From assembly GCF_000271485.2 (NCBI RefSeq), contig NZ_AKVN02000001.1:1802001-1866000 (forward strand): 64,000 bases of DNA, written 5' to 3'. The translations under genes and the position numbers were made by a program. Under the pieces are notes generated by a model. It searched no databases and had not been told where the DNA came from. It saw nothing but the letters and a program-made list of their open reading frames with translations. The stretch comes from Pelosinus fermentans DSM 17108 (GTDB lineage Bacteria; Bacillota; Negativicutes; DSM-13327). This document shows positions 53,152-63,976 of this stretch, one piece after another. The stretch's first letter is position 1. Each line of letters starts with the position of its first letter.

Positions 53152-54441
53152 ATGAAAGCAACAATGGAGAAAATAGACAATCATAAAGTGGTCTTTGAAA
53201 TTGAAGTACCTCAAGTGGAAGTAGCAAAAGCAGTTGAAAAGGCATATCGTAAATTATCTAATAAAGTAAATATTCCGGGGTTCCGTAAAGGAAAAACACC
53301 TCGTCGCATTTTAGAAATGCATATTGGTAAAGAAGCTCTATTAGATGAAGCTTTTGAAATCATGGCTAGCCCTGCGTATGCTCAAGCTCTTGAAGATAAT
53401 AAAATTGAACCAGTAAGCCGCCCTCATATTGATGTCGTTACTTTAGCAGAAGATAAAGATTTACTTTTTAAAGCTACTGTAGTGGCAAAACCAGAAATTA
53501 CTTTGGGACAATATAAAGGATTGAAGATTGCTGCAGCAGTAGAAGAAGTTACAGAAGAAAAAATCAACGCAGAAGTGGAAACCATGCGCAATAGTCATGC
53601 CAAAATGGTAGTAGCAGAAGATGCAGTGATTGAAGACGGTGATTTTGCTATTATTGATTTTGAAGGATTTGTAGATGGCGTAGCTTTCCCTGGCGGAGAC
53701 GGCAAAGCCTATCCGTTGCAAATTGGTTCGAACACTTTCATTCCTGGCTTTGAAGAACAAGTAATTGGTGCAAAAGCCGGTTCTGAAATTGATGTAAATG
53801 TAACCTTCCCTGCGGAGTATCATGCTGCTGATTTGGCAGGCAAAGAAGCTGTATTTAAAGTAAAAGTTCACGATGTAAAACGCAAAGAACTGCCAGCATT
53901 GGATGATGAATTTGTTAAAGATGTAAGCGATTTTAATACAGTAGAGGAATTAAAGGCTGACATTAAGAATAAATTAGAAAAGGCTGCTAGTGAAAAAGCG
54001 GATCGTGATTTCCGTAATGAAGCTATTAAGCAAGCAGTGGAAAATGCCACAGTGGAAATTCCAGATGTTATGGTGGAAGACCGTATTTCAAAAATGATCG
54101 AAGATTTAGGTGCCAACTTAGAAAGTCGCGGAATGAAGCTGGATGATTATATGAAGTACATGAACACAGATTTAACAGCATTACGTCAAAATTATCATGA
54201 ATCAGCTGTAGCGAATGTTAAAACTGATTTACTGCTGGAAGCTATTGTAAAAGCTGAAGCATTAGAAGTAAGTCATGAAGAAGTTGATGCTGAAATTGCT
54301 ACGATTGCTAAAGGATACGGTGCAGAAATCGAAGATGTAAAAGCGATTATCAACGGACAAGGAAAAATGTCTACTGTATTTGATTCCATATTACGTAAAA
54401 AAGCAGCTCAACTGATTATTGACAGTGTAGAAAAAGAGTAA
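53152..54441 (+). CDS. tig: Trigger factor (ribosome-associated chaperone/prolyl isomerase)
   Basis: 429 residues from ATG 53152, with AGGGAGGA 11 bp upstream; a frame open to 53074 has no ribosome site nearer the start. N-terminal ribosome-binding domain with GFRKGKTPRR signature (around residues 43-52), FKBP-type isomerase domain (GDFAIIDFEGFVDG, FIPGFEEQVIGAKAG, VKVHDVKRKELP) and a C-terminal helical chaperone domain. It folds new proteins at the exit tunnel. Heads the quality-control gene block. Confidence 0.95.
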   Translation: MKATMEKIDNHKVVFEIEVPQVEVAKAVEKAYRKLSNKVNIPGFRKGKTPRRILEMHIGKEALLDEAFEIMASPAYAQALEDNKIEPVSRPHIDVVTLAEDKDLLFKATVVAKPEITLGQYKGLKIAAAVEEVTEEKINAEVETMRNSHAKMVVAEDAVIEDGDFAIIDFEGFVDGVAFPGGDGKAYPLQIGSNTFIPGFEEQVIGAKAGSEIDVNVTFPAEYHAADLAGKEAVFKVKVHDVKRKELPALDDEFVKDVSDFNTVEELKADIKNKLEKAASEKADRDFRNEAIKQAVENATVEIPDVMVEDRISKMIEDLGANLESRGMKLDDYMKYMNTDLTALRQNYHESAVANVKTDLLLEAIVKAEALEVSHEEVDAEIATIAKGYGAEIEDVKAIINGQGKMSTVFDSILRKKAAQLIIDSVEKE

Positions 54442-54472
54442 TAGAATAATAAATCAATAGAGGTGTTATGCT

Positions 54473-55078
54473 ATGAATTTTGTACCAATAGTAGTAGAGC
54501 AATCAAGTCGTGGGGAACGATCCTATGATATTTTTTCCAGACTTCTAAAAGATCGAATTATATTTATTGGTGGTCCCATTGATGATAATGTGGCAAATCT
54601 TGTCATTGCCCAATTACTGTTTTTGGAATCGGAAGATCCTGAGAAGGACATCCATGTGTACATTAACAGCCCAGGTGGCGTAGTGACAGCTGGATTGGCT
54701 ATCTATGATACCATGCAGTATATTAAACCAGACGTTTCTACCATTTGCCTTGGTTCAGCGGCAAGTATGGGAGCTCTTTTGCTTACTGCAGGTGCAAAAG
54801 GAAAGCGTTATGCACTTCCGTATGCCCGTATCATGATTCATCAACCTTTGGGTGGAACCCAAGGGCAGGCTACCGATATCGAAATTCATGCTAGAGAAAT
54901 ATTGCGACTTAGGGAACTTCTTAACGGGATTCTTATTCAACACACTGGACAGACAAAAGATAAAATTGAGCATGATACAGAACGTGATTTCTTTATGTCT
55001 GCAGAGCAGGCTAAGGAATACGGTCTGATTGATGCTGTAGTTGTCCGTGGAGAAAAACGTCATGAAAGTCCCAAATAA
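54473..55078 (+). CDS. clpP: ATP-dependent Clp protease proteolytic subunit
   Basis: 201 residues, with the Ser-His-Asp triad at Ser98 (GSAASMG), His123 (MIHQPLGG) and Asp172 (TERDFFM). Forms the tetradecameric chamber that works with ClpX encoded next. Lies 31 bp after tig with a GAGGTG ribosome site. Confidence 0.97.
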   Translation: MNFVPIVVEQSSRGERSYDIFSRLLKDRIIFIGGPIDDNVANLVIAQLLFLESEDPEKDIHVYINSPGGVVTAGLAIYDTMQYIKPDVSTICLGSAASMGALLLTAGAKGKRYALPYARIMIHQPLGGTQGQATDIEIHAREILRLRELLNGILIQHTGQTKDKIEHDTERDFFMSAEQAKEYGLIDAVVVRGEKRHESPK

Positions 55079-55092
55079 AGAGGTGATATAGT

Positions 55093-56355
55093 ATGTTAAA
55101 ATTTGGGGATGACAAAGGTCAACTCAAATGTTCTTTTTGCGGTAAGTTGCAGGAACAAGTTAAAAAGCTGGTAGCTGGTCCTGGTGTATACATTTGTGAT
55201 GAATGTATTGAGCTGTGTAATGAGATTATTGAGGAAGAACTAAGCGGAGAGATTGATATTGAGCTTCGTGATGTTCCAAAGCCTAAAGAAATAAAAGATA
55301 TTCTTGATCAATATGTAATTGGTCAGGATGCTGCTAAAAAAACATTAGCTGTAGCGGTGTATAACCATTATAAGCGTGTTAATTTTGGCAGTAAAATGGA
55401 CGATGTGGAATTGCAAAAGTCCAACATTGTAATGCTTGGACCAACTGGTAGTGGTAAAACACTGCTGGCTCAGACATTAGCCAAATTGCTAAATGTACCT
55501 TTTGCTATTGCCGATGCAACATCGCTTACAGAGGCTGGATATGTTGGAGAAGATGTGGAAAATATCTTACTCAAACTCATCCAAGCGGCTGATTATGATG
55601 TGGAGAAAGCAGAAAAAGGCATTGTCTACATTGATGAAATTGACAAGATTGCCCGTAAATCGGAGAATCCGTCAATTACTCGTGATGTATCTGGGGAAGG
55701 TGTGCAGCAGGCACTTCTAAAAATTCTGGAAGGTACTGTAGCGAGTGTACCTCCTCAGGGAGGACGCAAGCATCCTCATCAGGAGTTCATTCAAATTGAT
55801 ACAACCAATATCTTGTTTATTTGCGGTGGTGCGTTTGATGGTATTGATAAATTGATCAGCGCTCGTACAGGCAAGAAGAACATGGGCTTTGGTGCTGAAA
55901 TAAGAAGCAAAGGTAAAAAGAACATTGGTGATTTGCTGCAGCAAATTCTGCCGGAAGATCTTTTAAAGTTTGGTCTTATTCCAGAGTTTGTTGGTCGTTT
56001 GCCAGTAGTGGTAACGTTAGATGCTCTAGATGAACAAGCTTTGGTACGCATACTGTTAGAGCCTAAAAATGCTCTAGTAAAGCAATATCAAAAATTCTTA
56101 GAGATTGATAATGTGCAGCTTGAATTTAAAGAAGATGCATTAGATGCTATCGCTAAAGAAGCATTGAAGCGCAATACAGGAGCACGAGGGCTTAGAGCGA
56201 TTATTGAAGGCATTATGTGCAATGTGATGTACGAAGTACCATCTCGTGCGGATGTAGCAAAATGTACTGTAACAAAAGAAGTGGTCTTAAGCAAAGAAGA
56301 GCCTATATTAGTTACAGTTGATCGCAAAGCAAAGAAAAAAGAAGAGTCGGCATAA
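55093..56355 (+). CDS. clpX: ATP-dependent Clp protease ATPase subunit
   Basis: 420 residues. Zinc-binding domain with Cys13, Cys16, Cys35 and Cys38, AAA+ module with Walker A GPTGSGKT and Walker B VYIDEIDK, and the sensor-2 GARGLRAI region. Unfolds substrates for ClpP. Starts 14 bp after clpP. Confidence 0.97.
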   Translation: MLKFGDDKGQLKCSFCGKLQEQVKKLVAGPGVYICDECIELCNEIIEEELSGEIDIELRDVPKPKEIKDILDQYVIGQDAAKKTLAVAVYNHYKRVNFGSKMDDVELQKSNIVMLGPTGSGKTLLAQTLAKLLNVPFAIADATSLTEAGYVGEDVENILLKLIQAADYDVEKAEKGIVYIDEIDKIARKSENPSITRDVSGEGVQQALLKILEGTVASVPPQGGRKHPHQEFIQIDTTNILFICGGAFDGIDKLISARTGKKNMGFGAEIRSKGKKNIGDLLQQILPEDLLKFGLIPEFVGRLPVVVTLDALDEQALVRILLEPKNALVKQYQKFLEIDNVQLEFKEDALDAIAKEALKRNTGARGLRAIIEGIMCNVMYEVPSRADVAKCTVTKEVVLSKEEPILVTVDRKAKKKEESA

Positions 56356-56375
56356 AGATGATTAATAGAAAAAGG

Positions 56376-56399
56376 AGAGACAATGTCTCTCCTTTTTTA
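56376..56399 (+). terminator. Short terminator after clpX
   Basis: GGAGAGAC and GTCTCTCC pair directly around a 2-nt loop followed by a T-run, 20 bp past the stop. Confidence 0.7.
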
Positions 56400-56484
56400 T
56401 TTACTGTTTTTTACAGGATAAAATCAAGTTGTTTGCCTATACTAAAATCAGAATCAGAATTGTTGGGGAGGAGGTTTTGGATCA

Positions 56485-58161
56485 GTGGATTATGCGATAA
56501 ATATTGTTACAGTAATACAATTCTTTTTTGCAGTTGTTATCGGATTGTATTTTTGGAATTTACTGCGATCACAACAAGGAAACCGGGTAGCAGTTGAACG
56601 AGAATCAAAAAAAGAAATTGACAAATTGCAGAAACTGAGATCAATCTCATTAACGGAACCTTTATCAGAAAAAACTCGACCCACGACTTTTGCTGAAATT
56701 GTTGGGCAAGAAGACGGTTTAAAAGCATTAAGAGCAGCTTTATGCGGACCTAATCCTCAGCATGTGTTAGTGTATGGACCGCCAGGGGTTGGTAAGACAG
56801 CAGCAGCAAGACTGATACTAGAAGAGGCTAAGCGCAATAGTTTATCGCCTTTCTCATCGAATGCAAAGTTTATTGAAATGGATGCTACGACAGCTCGTTT
56901 TGATGAACGTGGAATTGCAGATCCTTTAATTGGTACAGTACATGACCCCATTTACCAAGGAGCAGGTCCTTTAGGGGTGGCTGGCATTCCTCAGCCAAAA
57001 GCTGGAGCAGTAACGAAGGCTCATGGTGGATTGTTATTTATTGATGAAATTGGTGAGTTGCATCATATCCAAATGAATAAGCTGCTAAAAGTTTTAGAGG
57101 ATCGTAAGGTGTTTTTAGAAAGCTCCTATTACAATAGTGAGGATACCAATATTCCAAGTCACATCCACGATATCTTCCAGAATGGTTTGCCAGCTGATTT
57201 TCGCTTAGTGGGGGCGACAACTCGTATGCCCCAGGATATTCCTCCTGCTATCCGTTCGCGATGTGTAGAAATCTTTTTCCGTCCCATATTAGCCGATGAA
57301 GTGAGCAGGATTGTGTATAATGCTGCTAAAAAACTTAATTTTCCGATTGAGGACAAAGCCGTTGAAGTGATTAAACAATACTCTACCAATGGTCGTGATG
57401 GTGTTAATATTGTGCAAATTGCTGCAAGCGTTGCGATTAATGAGTCTAGGCAGTCCATCACTTGTAAAGATGTAGAATGGGTCATAAATTTTGGACACTA
57501 TAGCAGACGACCGGAAAAGAAAGTCCCTGATGCCCCTCAGGTTGGCTTCGTCAATGGATTGGCAGTACACGGGGCTGACATAGGGGCAATTACCGAAATT
57601 GAAGTAACAGCCGTTTCAGGAACTGGTAAACTTACCATAACTGGCGTGGTTGATGAAGAAGAATTAGATGTACCGGGTCGTACCATACGCCGTAAAAGCA
57701 TGGCGAAATGTTCTTTGGAAAATGTTATGACTGTACTTTCCAATTGTTATAAAATGGATATACATAGCTATGATATCCATGTGAATTTTCCAGGTGGAGG
57801 TCCTGTGGATGGTCCTTCGGCAGGAGTGACAATGGCAGTTGCAATCTATTCTGCCATTAAGGGAATTCCCGTTGATAATAAAGTAGCTATGACAGGAGAA
57901 CTTTCCATTCGCGGCTTAATTCGCCCCGTAGGTGGGGTAAGTGCCAAGATCTATGCAGCGGAGCAAGCTGGAGCGTGCCGGGTTTTGATACCAAAAGACA
58001 ATTGGCAAGAGTCTTATCAGGGACTAGCTGTTCAAGTCATAGCAATTGAATCTCTTGAGGAAGCTATCGAAAATGCTTTAATAAAAACAGTCGATATACT
58101 TCACAAAGATACTATAATACCTCAGCCTGAAATTTTAGCAGCGGCAGGTATGGAAATTTAA
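56485..58161 (+). CDS. lonB: Lon-like protease LonB, sporulation type
   Basis: 558 residues: an N-terminal membrane segment (IVTVIQFFFAVVIGLYFWNLL), AAA+ domain with GPPGVGKT (about 97-104) and FIDEIGEL, and a C-terminal Lon protease domain with the catalytic Ser in DGPSAGVTM and Lys about 40 residues later. The short N-terminal part distinguishes it from LonA. In Bacillus the homologue acts in the forespore. Start GTG 56485 with GGGGAGGAGG about 11 bp upstream. Confidence 0.92.
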   Translation: MDYAINIVTVIQFFFAVVIGLYFWNLLRSQQGNRVAVERESKKEIDKLQKLRSISLTEPLSEKTRPTTFAEIVGQEDGLKALRAALCGPNPQHVLVYGPPGVGKTAAARLILEEAKRNSLSPFSSNAKFIEMDATTARFDERGIADPLIGTVHDPIYQGAGPLGVAGIPQPKAGAVTKAHGGLLFIDEIGELHHIQMNKLLKVLEDRKVFLESSYYNSEDTNIPSHIHDIFQNGLPADFRLVGATTRMPQDIPPAIRSRCVEIFFRPILADEVSRIVYNAAKKLNFPIEDKAVEVIKQYSTNGRDGVNIVQIAASVAINESRQSITCKDVEWVINFGHYSRRPEKKVPDAPQVGFVNGLAVHGADIGAITEIEVTAVSGTGKLTITGVVDEEELDVPGRTIRRKSMAKCSLENVMTVLSNCYKMDIHSYDIHVNFPGGGPVDGPSAGVTMAVAIYSAIKGIPVDNKVAMTGELSIRGLIRPVGGVSAKIYAAEQAGACRVLIPKDNWQESYQGLAVQVIAIESLEEAIENALIKTVDILHKDTIIPQPEILAAAGMEI

Positions 58162-58181
58162 GTTTATAAGGTGGTAAAGAT

Positions 58182-58376
58182 ATGGATAGAATTGCTTTAA
58201 TTCTGGTCATTGTTGGGGCTCTGAATTGGCTTTTAGTGGGACTGTTTAAGTTCGATCTAGTAGCCACCATTTTTGGCGGGCAAACCTCTTTCTTAAGTCG
58301 CATTATCTATGTATTAGTGGGCTTATCAGGTATCTGGTCCATCAGTTTTCTAAATAGAGGCAGAAGGTCAGCATAA
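58182..58376 (+). CDS. DUF378 small membrane protein
   Basis: 64 residues with two membrane helices: IALILVIVGALNWLLVGLF and IYVLVGLSGIWSISF, joined by VATIFGGQTSFLSR. GALNWLLVGLF is the DUF378 hallmark. Function unknown. It is 20 bp after lonB with an AAGGTGG ribosome site and likely shares its transcript. Confidence 0.85.
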   Translation: MDRIALILVIVGALNWLLVGLFKFDLVATIFGGQTSFLSRIIYVLVGLSGIWSISFLNRGRRSA

Positions 58377-58390
58377 GATATTGCAGGTTG

Positions 58391-58426
58391 GCAAGATAGC
58401 CTTCTACATAAAGAAGGCTATCTTGC
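58391..58426. terminator. Bidirectional terminator between convergent genes
   Basis: GCAAGATAGCCTTCT (58391-58405) and its complement (58412-58426) form a 15-bp perfect stem with a 6-nt loop, between the DUF378 gene and the FtsH-like gene. Confidence 0.85.
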
Positions 58427-58436
58427 TATTAAAAAT

Positions 58437-59915
58437 TTAAGATGTTGTTAATAATGCTCTGAATTCATCACCATTCAGGCATTCCTTTTCTAACAATAAG
58501 GCGACTGCTGCTTGCAGGGTGGTTTGGCGATTAGAGAGAATGGTATAAACATACTGCTCTGTTTCCTTTATAATGGATGTTATAGTGGCATGTAAAAGAT
58601 CCTTTGCAAGATCTTCTACGGATATGATGCCTAATGTTGACATGCCATTATGAATAATCTCTTTTGCTAAGTCGATTGCCTGCTTAAAGTCATTGGATGC
58701 ACCTGTACTACGATTGCCTAAGTTTATCTCTTCAGCGATTGCACCAGCTAGTGCTACCGCAATTTTATTTTTAATGACATCCAATGTATATAAATACGTA
58801 TCATCTAATGTTGTTTGTCTTACATAACCTAAGGCATTACTGCGAGAAGCAATGTTAATTGTTGCCACAGAACCAGGTCGTGTGATTTCACTTACTAATG
58901 CATGTCCTGCTTCATGGATAGCAATACGTTGTTTCTCCAGTGTGTTAGGTCTTCTATCTAACTTTTCACCCATGATTACTTTATCAATCGCACTTTGAAA
59001 GTGCTTAGATGTGATGGTTACCTTTTCTTCACGCAGAGCCAGAATTGCTGCTTCATTGGTTAAGCTTTCTAAATGGGCTCCTGAAAAGCCAAAGGTATTT
59101 GCGGCAAGTGTTTCTAATGAGACATCTGCTGCTAATGGTTTATTTTTAGTATGCAGGCTAAGGATATGCAAACGTCCTTTTTTATCAGGCAGTTCTACTT
59201 TTACATGTCTATCGAAACGTCCTGGGCGCAGTAAGGCTGAATCAAGGATGTCGATGCGATTGGTAGCGCCAATAATTAATATCTTAACGCTGTCATCAAA
59301 AGAGAGGCCATCCATTTGTACCAAAAGTTCATTTAGGGTTTGGTCATATTCTGTATTACCTGCATTCTGCCCCCGTTTTCCTCCCAGAATATCTAATTCA
59401 TCAATGAAAAGAATTGCACTATCTTTACGTTGCTGCTTGGCGAGGGATTTGGCAGATTGGAACAATTGACGTACACGCTGTGCACCAACCCCGACGTACA
59501 TTTCTACGAATTCTGAGCCACTAGCCGAAAGGAAAACGGAATCTGTAAATTGAGCTGCTGCCTTTGCTAAAAGGGTTTTCCCCGTTCCTGGAGGACCATT
59601 TAATAAAACGCCCTTTAGTGGACGGATGCCTAGATGGCTAAGACGAGTTGAATCTTTTATAAATTCTACGGCTTCTCGTAATTCTTGCTTTGCCACTTCT
59701 TGGCCGCCAATGTCATCAAATTGGATGAGGGAAGAGGTAGATAGTCCCTTCTTATTCACAGCAAAAGACTTCTTAGTAACGTTAGCATAATAAAAGTAGA
59801 TCCCAGCAATAATGAGTGTTGCAACAAAAAATACTAGGATGCCATCAAATCCCTGCCAAAGCATAAAAAAGAGAAGGCCTGCGACTGTACCTATACACAA
59901 CTCTGTTAAATACAT
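58437..59915 (-). CDS. Short FtsH-like AAA+ zinc metalloprotease
   Basis: 492 residues. Two close membrane helices (about 7-40) with almost no loop between them, then an AAA+ domain with Walker A GPPGTGKT at 107-114, Walker B LFIDELDI and RPGRFDRHV, and an M41 peptidase domain with the zinc motif HEAGH near residue 337. Canonical FtsH is about 600-650 residues and has an extracytoplasmic domain of about 70 residues between its helices; that is missing here, and the C-terminal part is short. The gene starts exactly one base after the stop of its upstream neighbour, which encodes an extracytoplasmic domain. Confidence 0.88.
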   Translation of the reverse strand: MYLTELCIGTVAGLLFFMLWQGFDGILVFFVATLIIAGIYFYYANVTKKSFAVNKKGLSTSSLIQFDDIGGQEVAKQELREAVEFIKDSTRLSHLGIRPLKGVLLNGPPGTGKTLLAKAAAQFTDSVFLSASGSEFVEMYVGVGAQRVRQLFQSAKSLAKQQRKDSAILFIDELDILGGKRGQNAGNTEYDQTLNELLVQMDGLSFDDSVKILIIGATNRIDILDSALLRPGRFDRHVKVELPDKKGRLHILSLHTKNKPLAADVSLETLAANTFGFSGAHLESLTNEAAILALREEKVTITSKHFQSAIDKVIMGEKLDRRPNTLEKQRIAIHEAGHALVSEITRPGSVATINIASRSNALGYVRQTTLDDTYLYTLDVIKNKIAVALAGAIAEEINLGNRSTGASNDFKQAIDLAKEIIHNGMSTLGIISVEDLAKDLLHATITSIIKETEQYVYTILSNRQTTLQAAVALLLEKECLNGDEFRALLTTS

Positions 59916-60455
59916 TTATCTCACCTCTTTGTCATCTAATTGTCTGGGGATTACCTGATAGAGATTCCCCGTTGCAGTGGTGAGCTGAAGATATAGATAA
60001 TTCGTATCTATATATACTTGTACTTTTATATCAGAAGCAATAGCCTTTTCTTGAACGCTGTTATACATGGTGCTAAAGTTTCCTGTGGCGAGCCCTTCAA
60101 AAATTTGATGATGAATGGAATAATAAAACTCCTCCAAGGCGGGGGTCTTATGATCATTAAGGATGAGTTTATATCGTTTGGTCCCGATGTTCGTCTTAAT
60201 GGTGTGATTGATACTCTCGTAAGTTGTTTGCAGATTATTGATATTGCTAAGGGTCACATGAATTTCTAAAACGGTTTGAGCTTTGTCTTGGTTGTTTAAG
60301 GTTACAGCTTCCACACCTTCGATTTCTTCTATGGCTAATGTTAATGGTTTCGTCATTGTGTGCTGTTGCCAAAAATAATAGCTGCTGCTGGCAGCAGCGA
60401 AGGTGAATAGGACACTGATGATAATAATTGACCAGTTGTATTTTTGCCAATTCAT
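59916..60455 (-). CDS. Membrane-anchored protein paired with the FtsH-like protease
   Basis: 179 residues from ATG 60455, seven bases after GAGAGGGG. One N-terminal membrane helix (WSIIIISVLFTFAAASSSYYFW), then about 145 residues outside the cytoplasm with two alpha/beta-looking segments (LTLAIEEIEGVEAVTLN, VLEIHVTLSNINNLQ, KVQVYIDTNYLYLQLTT). No family is recognised. Zero-base spacing to the FtsH-like gene argues for a joint complex, perhaps supplying the domain which that protease lacks. Inference only. Confidence 0.7.
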   Translation of the reverse strand: MNWQKYNWSIIIISVLFTFAAASSSYYFWQQHTMTKPLTLAIEEIEGVEAVTLNNQDKAQTVLEIHVTLSNINNLQTTYESINHTIKTNIGTKRYKLILNDHKTPALEEFYYSIHHQIFEGLATGNFSTMYNSVQEKAIASDIKVQVYIDTNYLYLQLTTATGNLYQVIPRQLDDKEVR

Positions 60456-60749
60456 ATATTTTCCCCTCTCAAATACCATGATCAAGAAGCCTTGCCCTGT
60501 GAAAACGTCACTTTCCTAAAAGAGAATCTTGACTTAGCTCTTGGACTAAATCAATGAATAAAATCTATCTAGTTAACATAATATATTATACTATTGATTA
60601 CAAATGGTGTAAAAGGTAAAATTCTACTATTTTCTGCGTTTTTTATTTTATACAAAAAGGATTTTTGCAGGGTAAATAAGAATATTTATAAATGTTAAGG
60701 ATGAAAATAATAGTAATAGGATAAGGACAATTTAAAGGAGATTAATTTT

Positions 60750-63071
60750 ATGCTGAATAAAGTACGCACCATACCGCTGTTGCCCCTTAGAGGCATCTTA
60801 GTTTTCCCATATATGATTATCCATCTTGATGTAGGTCGTGAGAAATCGATTAGTGCATTGGAAGAAGCTATGGTAAATGATCGCTTCATTATGCTTGCTA
60901 CTCAAAAAGATGCGCAGAATGATGCACCAACGCCAGAGGAGATCTTTACATTTGGAACCGTAGCTGAGGTTAAGCAATTATTAAAGCTGCCTGGTGGTAC
61001 GATTCGAGTACTAGTAGAAGGATTGCACCGTGCTGAAGTAATAAAGTATACGGATTCGGAAAATTTTTATCAAGTAGAAGTTAAGGAATTTGATGAACCA
61101 GAAACACGTACTCTGGAAATAGAAGCCTTAACCCGTACAGCCATTGCCCATTTTGAGCAATGGGTAAAGCTGAGTAAAAAAATCCCACCGGAGACTTTGG
61201 TTTCAGTTGTAGTCGTAGAAGAACCAGGTCGTTTAACAGACCTGATTGCCAGCCATTTATCTCTTAAAATTGAAGACAAGCAAGCATTGCTTGATGCTGT
61301 TGATGTAAAAGAGCGCTTGGAGAAATTATGCGAAATTCTTGGGCGTGAGATGGAAATTCTCGAATTGGAAAAGAAAATCAGTGTTCGTGTGCGTAAACAA
61401 ATGGAAAAAACACAAAAAGAATATTATTTGCGTGAGCAGCTAAAGGCGATTCAAAAAGAATTAGGTGAAAAAGACGATCGGGCAGCTGAAGTGGAAGAAT
61501 ACAGAAATAAACTTAAAGAGCAAGAGTTTCCTAAGGAAGTTGCAGAAAAAATTAATAAAGAAATTGAACGTCTTGAAAAAATGCCGGCGATGGTGGCAGA
61601 AAGCGCTGTTATCCGTACCTATCTTGATTGTTTATTGGCACTGCCTTGGACCAAAGAGACTGAAGACATGCTGGATGTTAATAATGCTGAAAAAATATTG
61701 AATGAAGATCATTATGGTCTAGAAAAAGTAAAAGAACGTATTTTAGAATATTTATCGATTCGGAAATTGACAGAAACCATGAAAGGACCAATTCTCTGCC
61801 TTGTGGGACCTCCCGGTGTAGGTAAAACGTCTCTGGCTCGTTCGATTGCTAAGGCAATGGATCGAAAATTTGTCCGAGTCTCTTTAGGTGGTGTAAGAGA
61901 TGAAGCTGAAATTCGCGGCCATCGCCGTACTTATGTTGGAGCCCTGCCTGGTCGAATTATTCAAGGGATACGTACTGCTGGTTCAAAAAATCCAGTATTT
62001 TTGCTCGATGAAATTGATAAAATGAGTGCGGACTTTAGAGGTGACCCGTCTGCAGCGTTGTTAGAGGTTTTAGACCCGGAACAAAATAATACATTTAGTG
62101 ATCATTACGTAGAAGTGCCTTATGATCTTTCCAGAGTTCTATGGGTAGTAACTGCAAATGTGATGCATACCATTCCTCGACCGCTGCTCGATCGTATAGA
62201 AATTATTAATATTCCTGGTTATACGGAAGAAGAAAAAGTCGAGATTTCAAAACGCTATTTAGTTCCTAAACAAGTTCGGGATCATGGATTAACGGATAAA
62301 CAGATTGTTTTTTCTGATACTACCTTACAAAAAATCATTGGTGATTATACTCGAGAATCAGGTGTGCGTGGCTTGGAAAGAAATATCGCTACGTTATGCC
62401 GTAAAGTAGCGCGTCAAATTGTGCAAGAAAAACGTACGAATGTGAAAGTAACGGCACAAAATTTGCACACCTATTTAGGTGCTCCTAGATATCGCCATAC
62501 TCAGGCTGAGCGTCAGCCTCAGGTAGGAGTGAGTACAGGACTGGCTTGGACTGAAGTCGGAGGAGATGTTCTTGCAATTGAGGTTTCTGTTATGAAGGGC
62601 AAGGGTAAATTACTGCTGACAGGTCAGCTGGGTGAGGTTATGCGAGAATCGGCACAAGCAGGCTTTAGCTACATTCGTACTCGTGCTCAGGAATTGGGTA
62701 TTGATGGAAATTTCCAGGAGGAAACAGATATCCATATTCACTTACCAGAAGGTGGTATTCCTAAAGATGGACCTTCAGCAGGCATTAGTATGTCTACAGC
62801 AGTGGTTTCAGCGCTGACTAACAGGGCTGTGCGCAGTGATGTTGCAATGACGGGAGAAATCACCTTACGAGGGCGAGTTCTGCCTGTAGGTGGTATTAAA
62901 GAAAAAGTATTAGCTGCTCATCGTGTTGGTATTAAGACGATCATCATGCCGAAAGAAAATAAACGGGATATAGACGAGATACCTGCAAATGTAAAAAGAC
63001 ACTTGGAATTCGTATTGGTGGAACACATGGATGAGGTGCTAAAAGCGGCATTGGTGAGCAAAAGTGAATAG
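60750..63071 (+). CDS. lon: ATP-dependent protease Lon (LonA)
   Basis: 773 residues. N-terminal substrate-binding domain ([21 protein letters not shown]), coiled coil, AAA+ module with GPPGVGKT near 355 and FLLDEIDKM, and the Lon protease domain with catalytic Ser in DGPSAGISM and Lys in [13 protein letters not shown]. Degrades damaged and regulatory proteins in the cytoplasm. AAAGGAG precedes ATG. The 260 bp upstream separate it from the divergent FtsH-like pair. Confidence 0.97.
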   Translation: MLNKVRTIPLLPLRGILVFPYMIIHLDVGREKSISALEEAMVNDRFIMLATQKDAQNDAPTPEEIFTFGTVAEVKQLLKLPGGTIRVLVEGLHRAEVIKYTDSENFYQVEVKEFDEPETRTLEIEALTRTAIAHFEQWVKLSKKIPPETLVSVVVVEEPGRLTDLIASHLSLKIEDKQALLDAVDVKERLEKLCEILGREMEILELEKKISVRVRKQMEKTQKEYYLREQLKAIQKELGEKDDRAAEVEEYRNKLKEQEFPKEVAEKINKEIERLEKMPAMVAESAVIRTYLDCLLALPWTKETEDMLDVNNAEKILNEDHYGLEKVKERILEYLSIRKLTETMKGPILCLVGPPGVGKTSLARSIAKAMDRKFVRVSLGGVRDEAEIRGHRRTYVGALPGRIIQGIRTAGSKNPVFLLDEIDKMSADFRGDPSAALLEVLDPEQNNTFSDHYVEVPYDLSRVLWVVTANVMHTIPRPLLDRIEIINIPGYTEEEKVEISKRYLVPKQVRDHGLTDKQIVFSDTTLQKIIGDYTRESGVRGLERNIATLCRKVARQIVQEKRTNVKVTAQNLHTYLGAPRYRHTQAERQPQVGVSTGLAWTEVGGDVLAIEVSVMKGKGKLLLTGQLGEVMRESAQAGFSYIRTRAQELGIDGNFQEETDIHIHLPEGGIPKDGPSAGISMSTAVVSALTNRAVRSDVAMTGEITLRGRVLPVGGIKEKVLAAHRVGIKTIIMPKENKRDIDEIPANVKRHLEFVLVEHMDEVLKAALVSKSE

Positions 63072-63699
63072 TGAAGTAATAAAGAAAGATATGAATATTA
63101 CCAGTGGGCAATATATCGCTTCCGCTGTAAAAATCGATCAGTATCCCGAAGGTGAACTGCATGAGATTGCATTTATGGGACGCTCCAATGTAGGTAAATC
63201 TTCATTGATCAATTCATTATCGAGGCGTAATGGATTAGCGCGTACAAGCGGCAGCCCAGGGAAAACCCAAACCCTTAATTTTTATAAACTGATGGCTAAA
63301 CTCAGTGATACGGATAAACGTGATTTTTTTCTGGTAGATTTACCTGGTTATGGCTATGCCCGTACAGGTAAATCCAATCGGCAGCAATGGGCAAAGTTTA
63401 TTGAAGAATATTTATTAAAGTCTCCCAGGCTGCAACTGGTATGTCAGTTAATTGATATCCGCCATGATCCAATGCAGAGCGATATTAGTGCCTATAAGTG
63501 GTTAATTGAAAATGATGTACCAGTGCAAGTCATTGCAACAAAAGCCGATAAACTCAATCGGATGGCTGTTAAAAAAAATGTGGAAGCAATTCGTAAGGGA
63601 TTAGGAATGAAAGGTGATCATATTATTGCCTATTCTTCCGAAAAAGGTTTAGGACGTCCAGAGTTACTTGACGTAATTGGGCAGATTCTGTTAAAATGA
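63064..63699 (+). CDS. engB: Ribosome biogenesis GTPase EngB (YsxC)
   Basis: 211 residues; overlaps the lon 3' end by 8 bp. G1 [10 protein letters not shown]3 DLPGYGYA, G4 TKADK and G5 YSSEKG are in order, with the family sequence [13 protein letters not shown] between G1 and G3. Required for 50S subunit assembly. GTG 63064 is taken as the start; ATG 63091 is an alternative without a clear ribosome site. Confidence 0.93.
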   Translation: MNSEVIKKDMNITSGQYIASAVKIDQYPEGELHEIAFMGRSNVGKSSLINSLSRRNGLARTSGSPGKTQTLNFYKLMAKLSDTDKRDFFLVDLPGYGYARTGKSNRQQWAKFIEEYLLKSPRLQLVCQLIDIRHDPMQSDISAYKWLIENDVPVQVIATKADKLNRMAVKKNVEAIRKGLGMKGDHIIAYSSEKGLGRPELLDVIGQILLK

Positions 63700-63710
63700 A
63701 ATATAAATAC

Positions 63711-63742
63711 AAGGAGAATAGCATCGGCTGTTCTCCTTTTTG
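63711..63742 (+). terminator. Intrinsic terminator after engB
   Basis: AAGGAGAA (63711-63718) pairs with TTCTCCTT (63731-63738), followed by T residues, 12 bp past the stop. Confidence 0.85.
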
Positions 63743-63792
63743 ATGGAATAACTAACAATTCACTGTTGATTTTGAGCAAAGGAGTGGACTTG

Positions 63793-63927
63793 GTGCAATC
63801 CAGGTTCTTTTCTTTTAAGATATATAGAATGGAATTTTATAAGATGGATATGTTTACTTTGTATATATCAATCAGAATGTTATCTATTACTAAGCGCCGT
63901 TACACTTACCATGTTATGGCATTCTGA
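63793..63927 (+). CDS. Possible small basic protein, 44 residues
   Basis: A short frame with AAAGGAG eight bases before GTG 63793 (a TTG lies one codon earlier). The product would be rich in Phe, Tyr, Met, Lys and Arg without a clear membrane helix or domain. Support is only the ribosome site and position in a 280-bp gap; it may be chance. Confidence 0.25.
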   Translation: MQSRFFSFKIYRMEFYKMDMFTLYISIRMLSITKRRYTYHVMAF

Positions 63928-63976
63928 CTGTTTCATAAGGGTTATTTGGTACAAAATAAATAAAAAGGAGTTGTTT

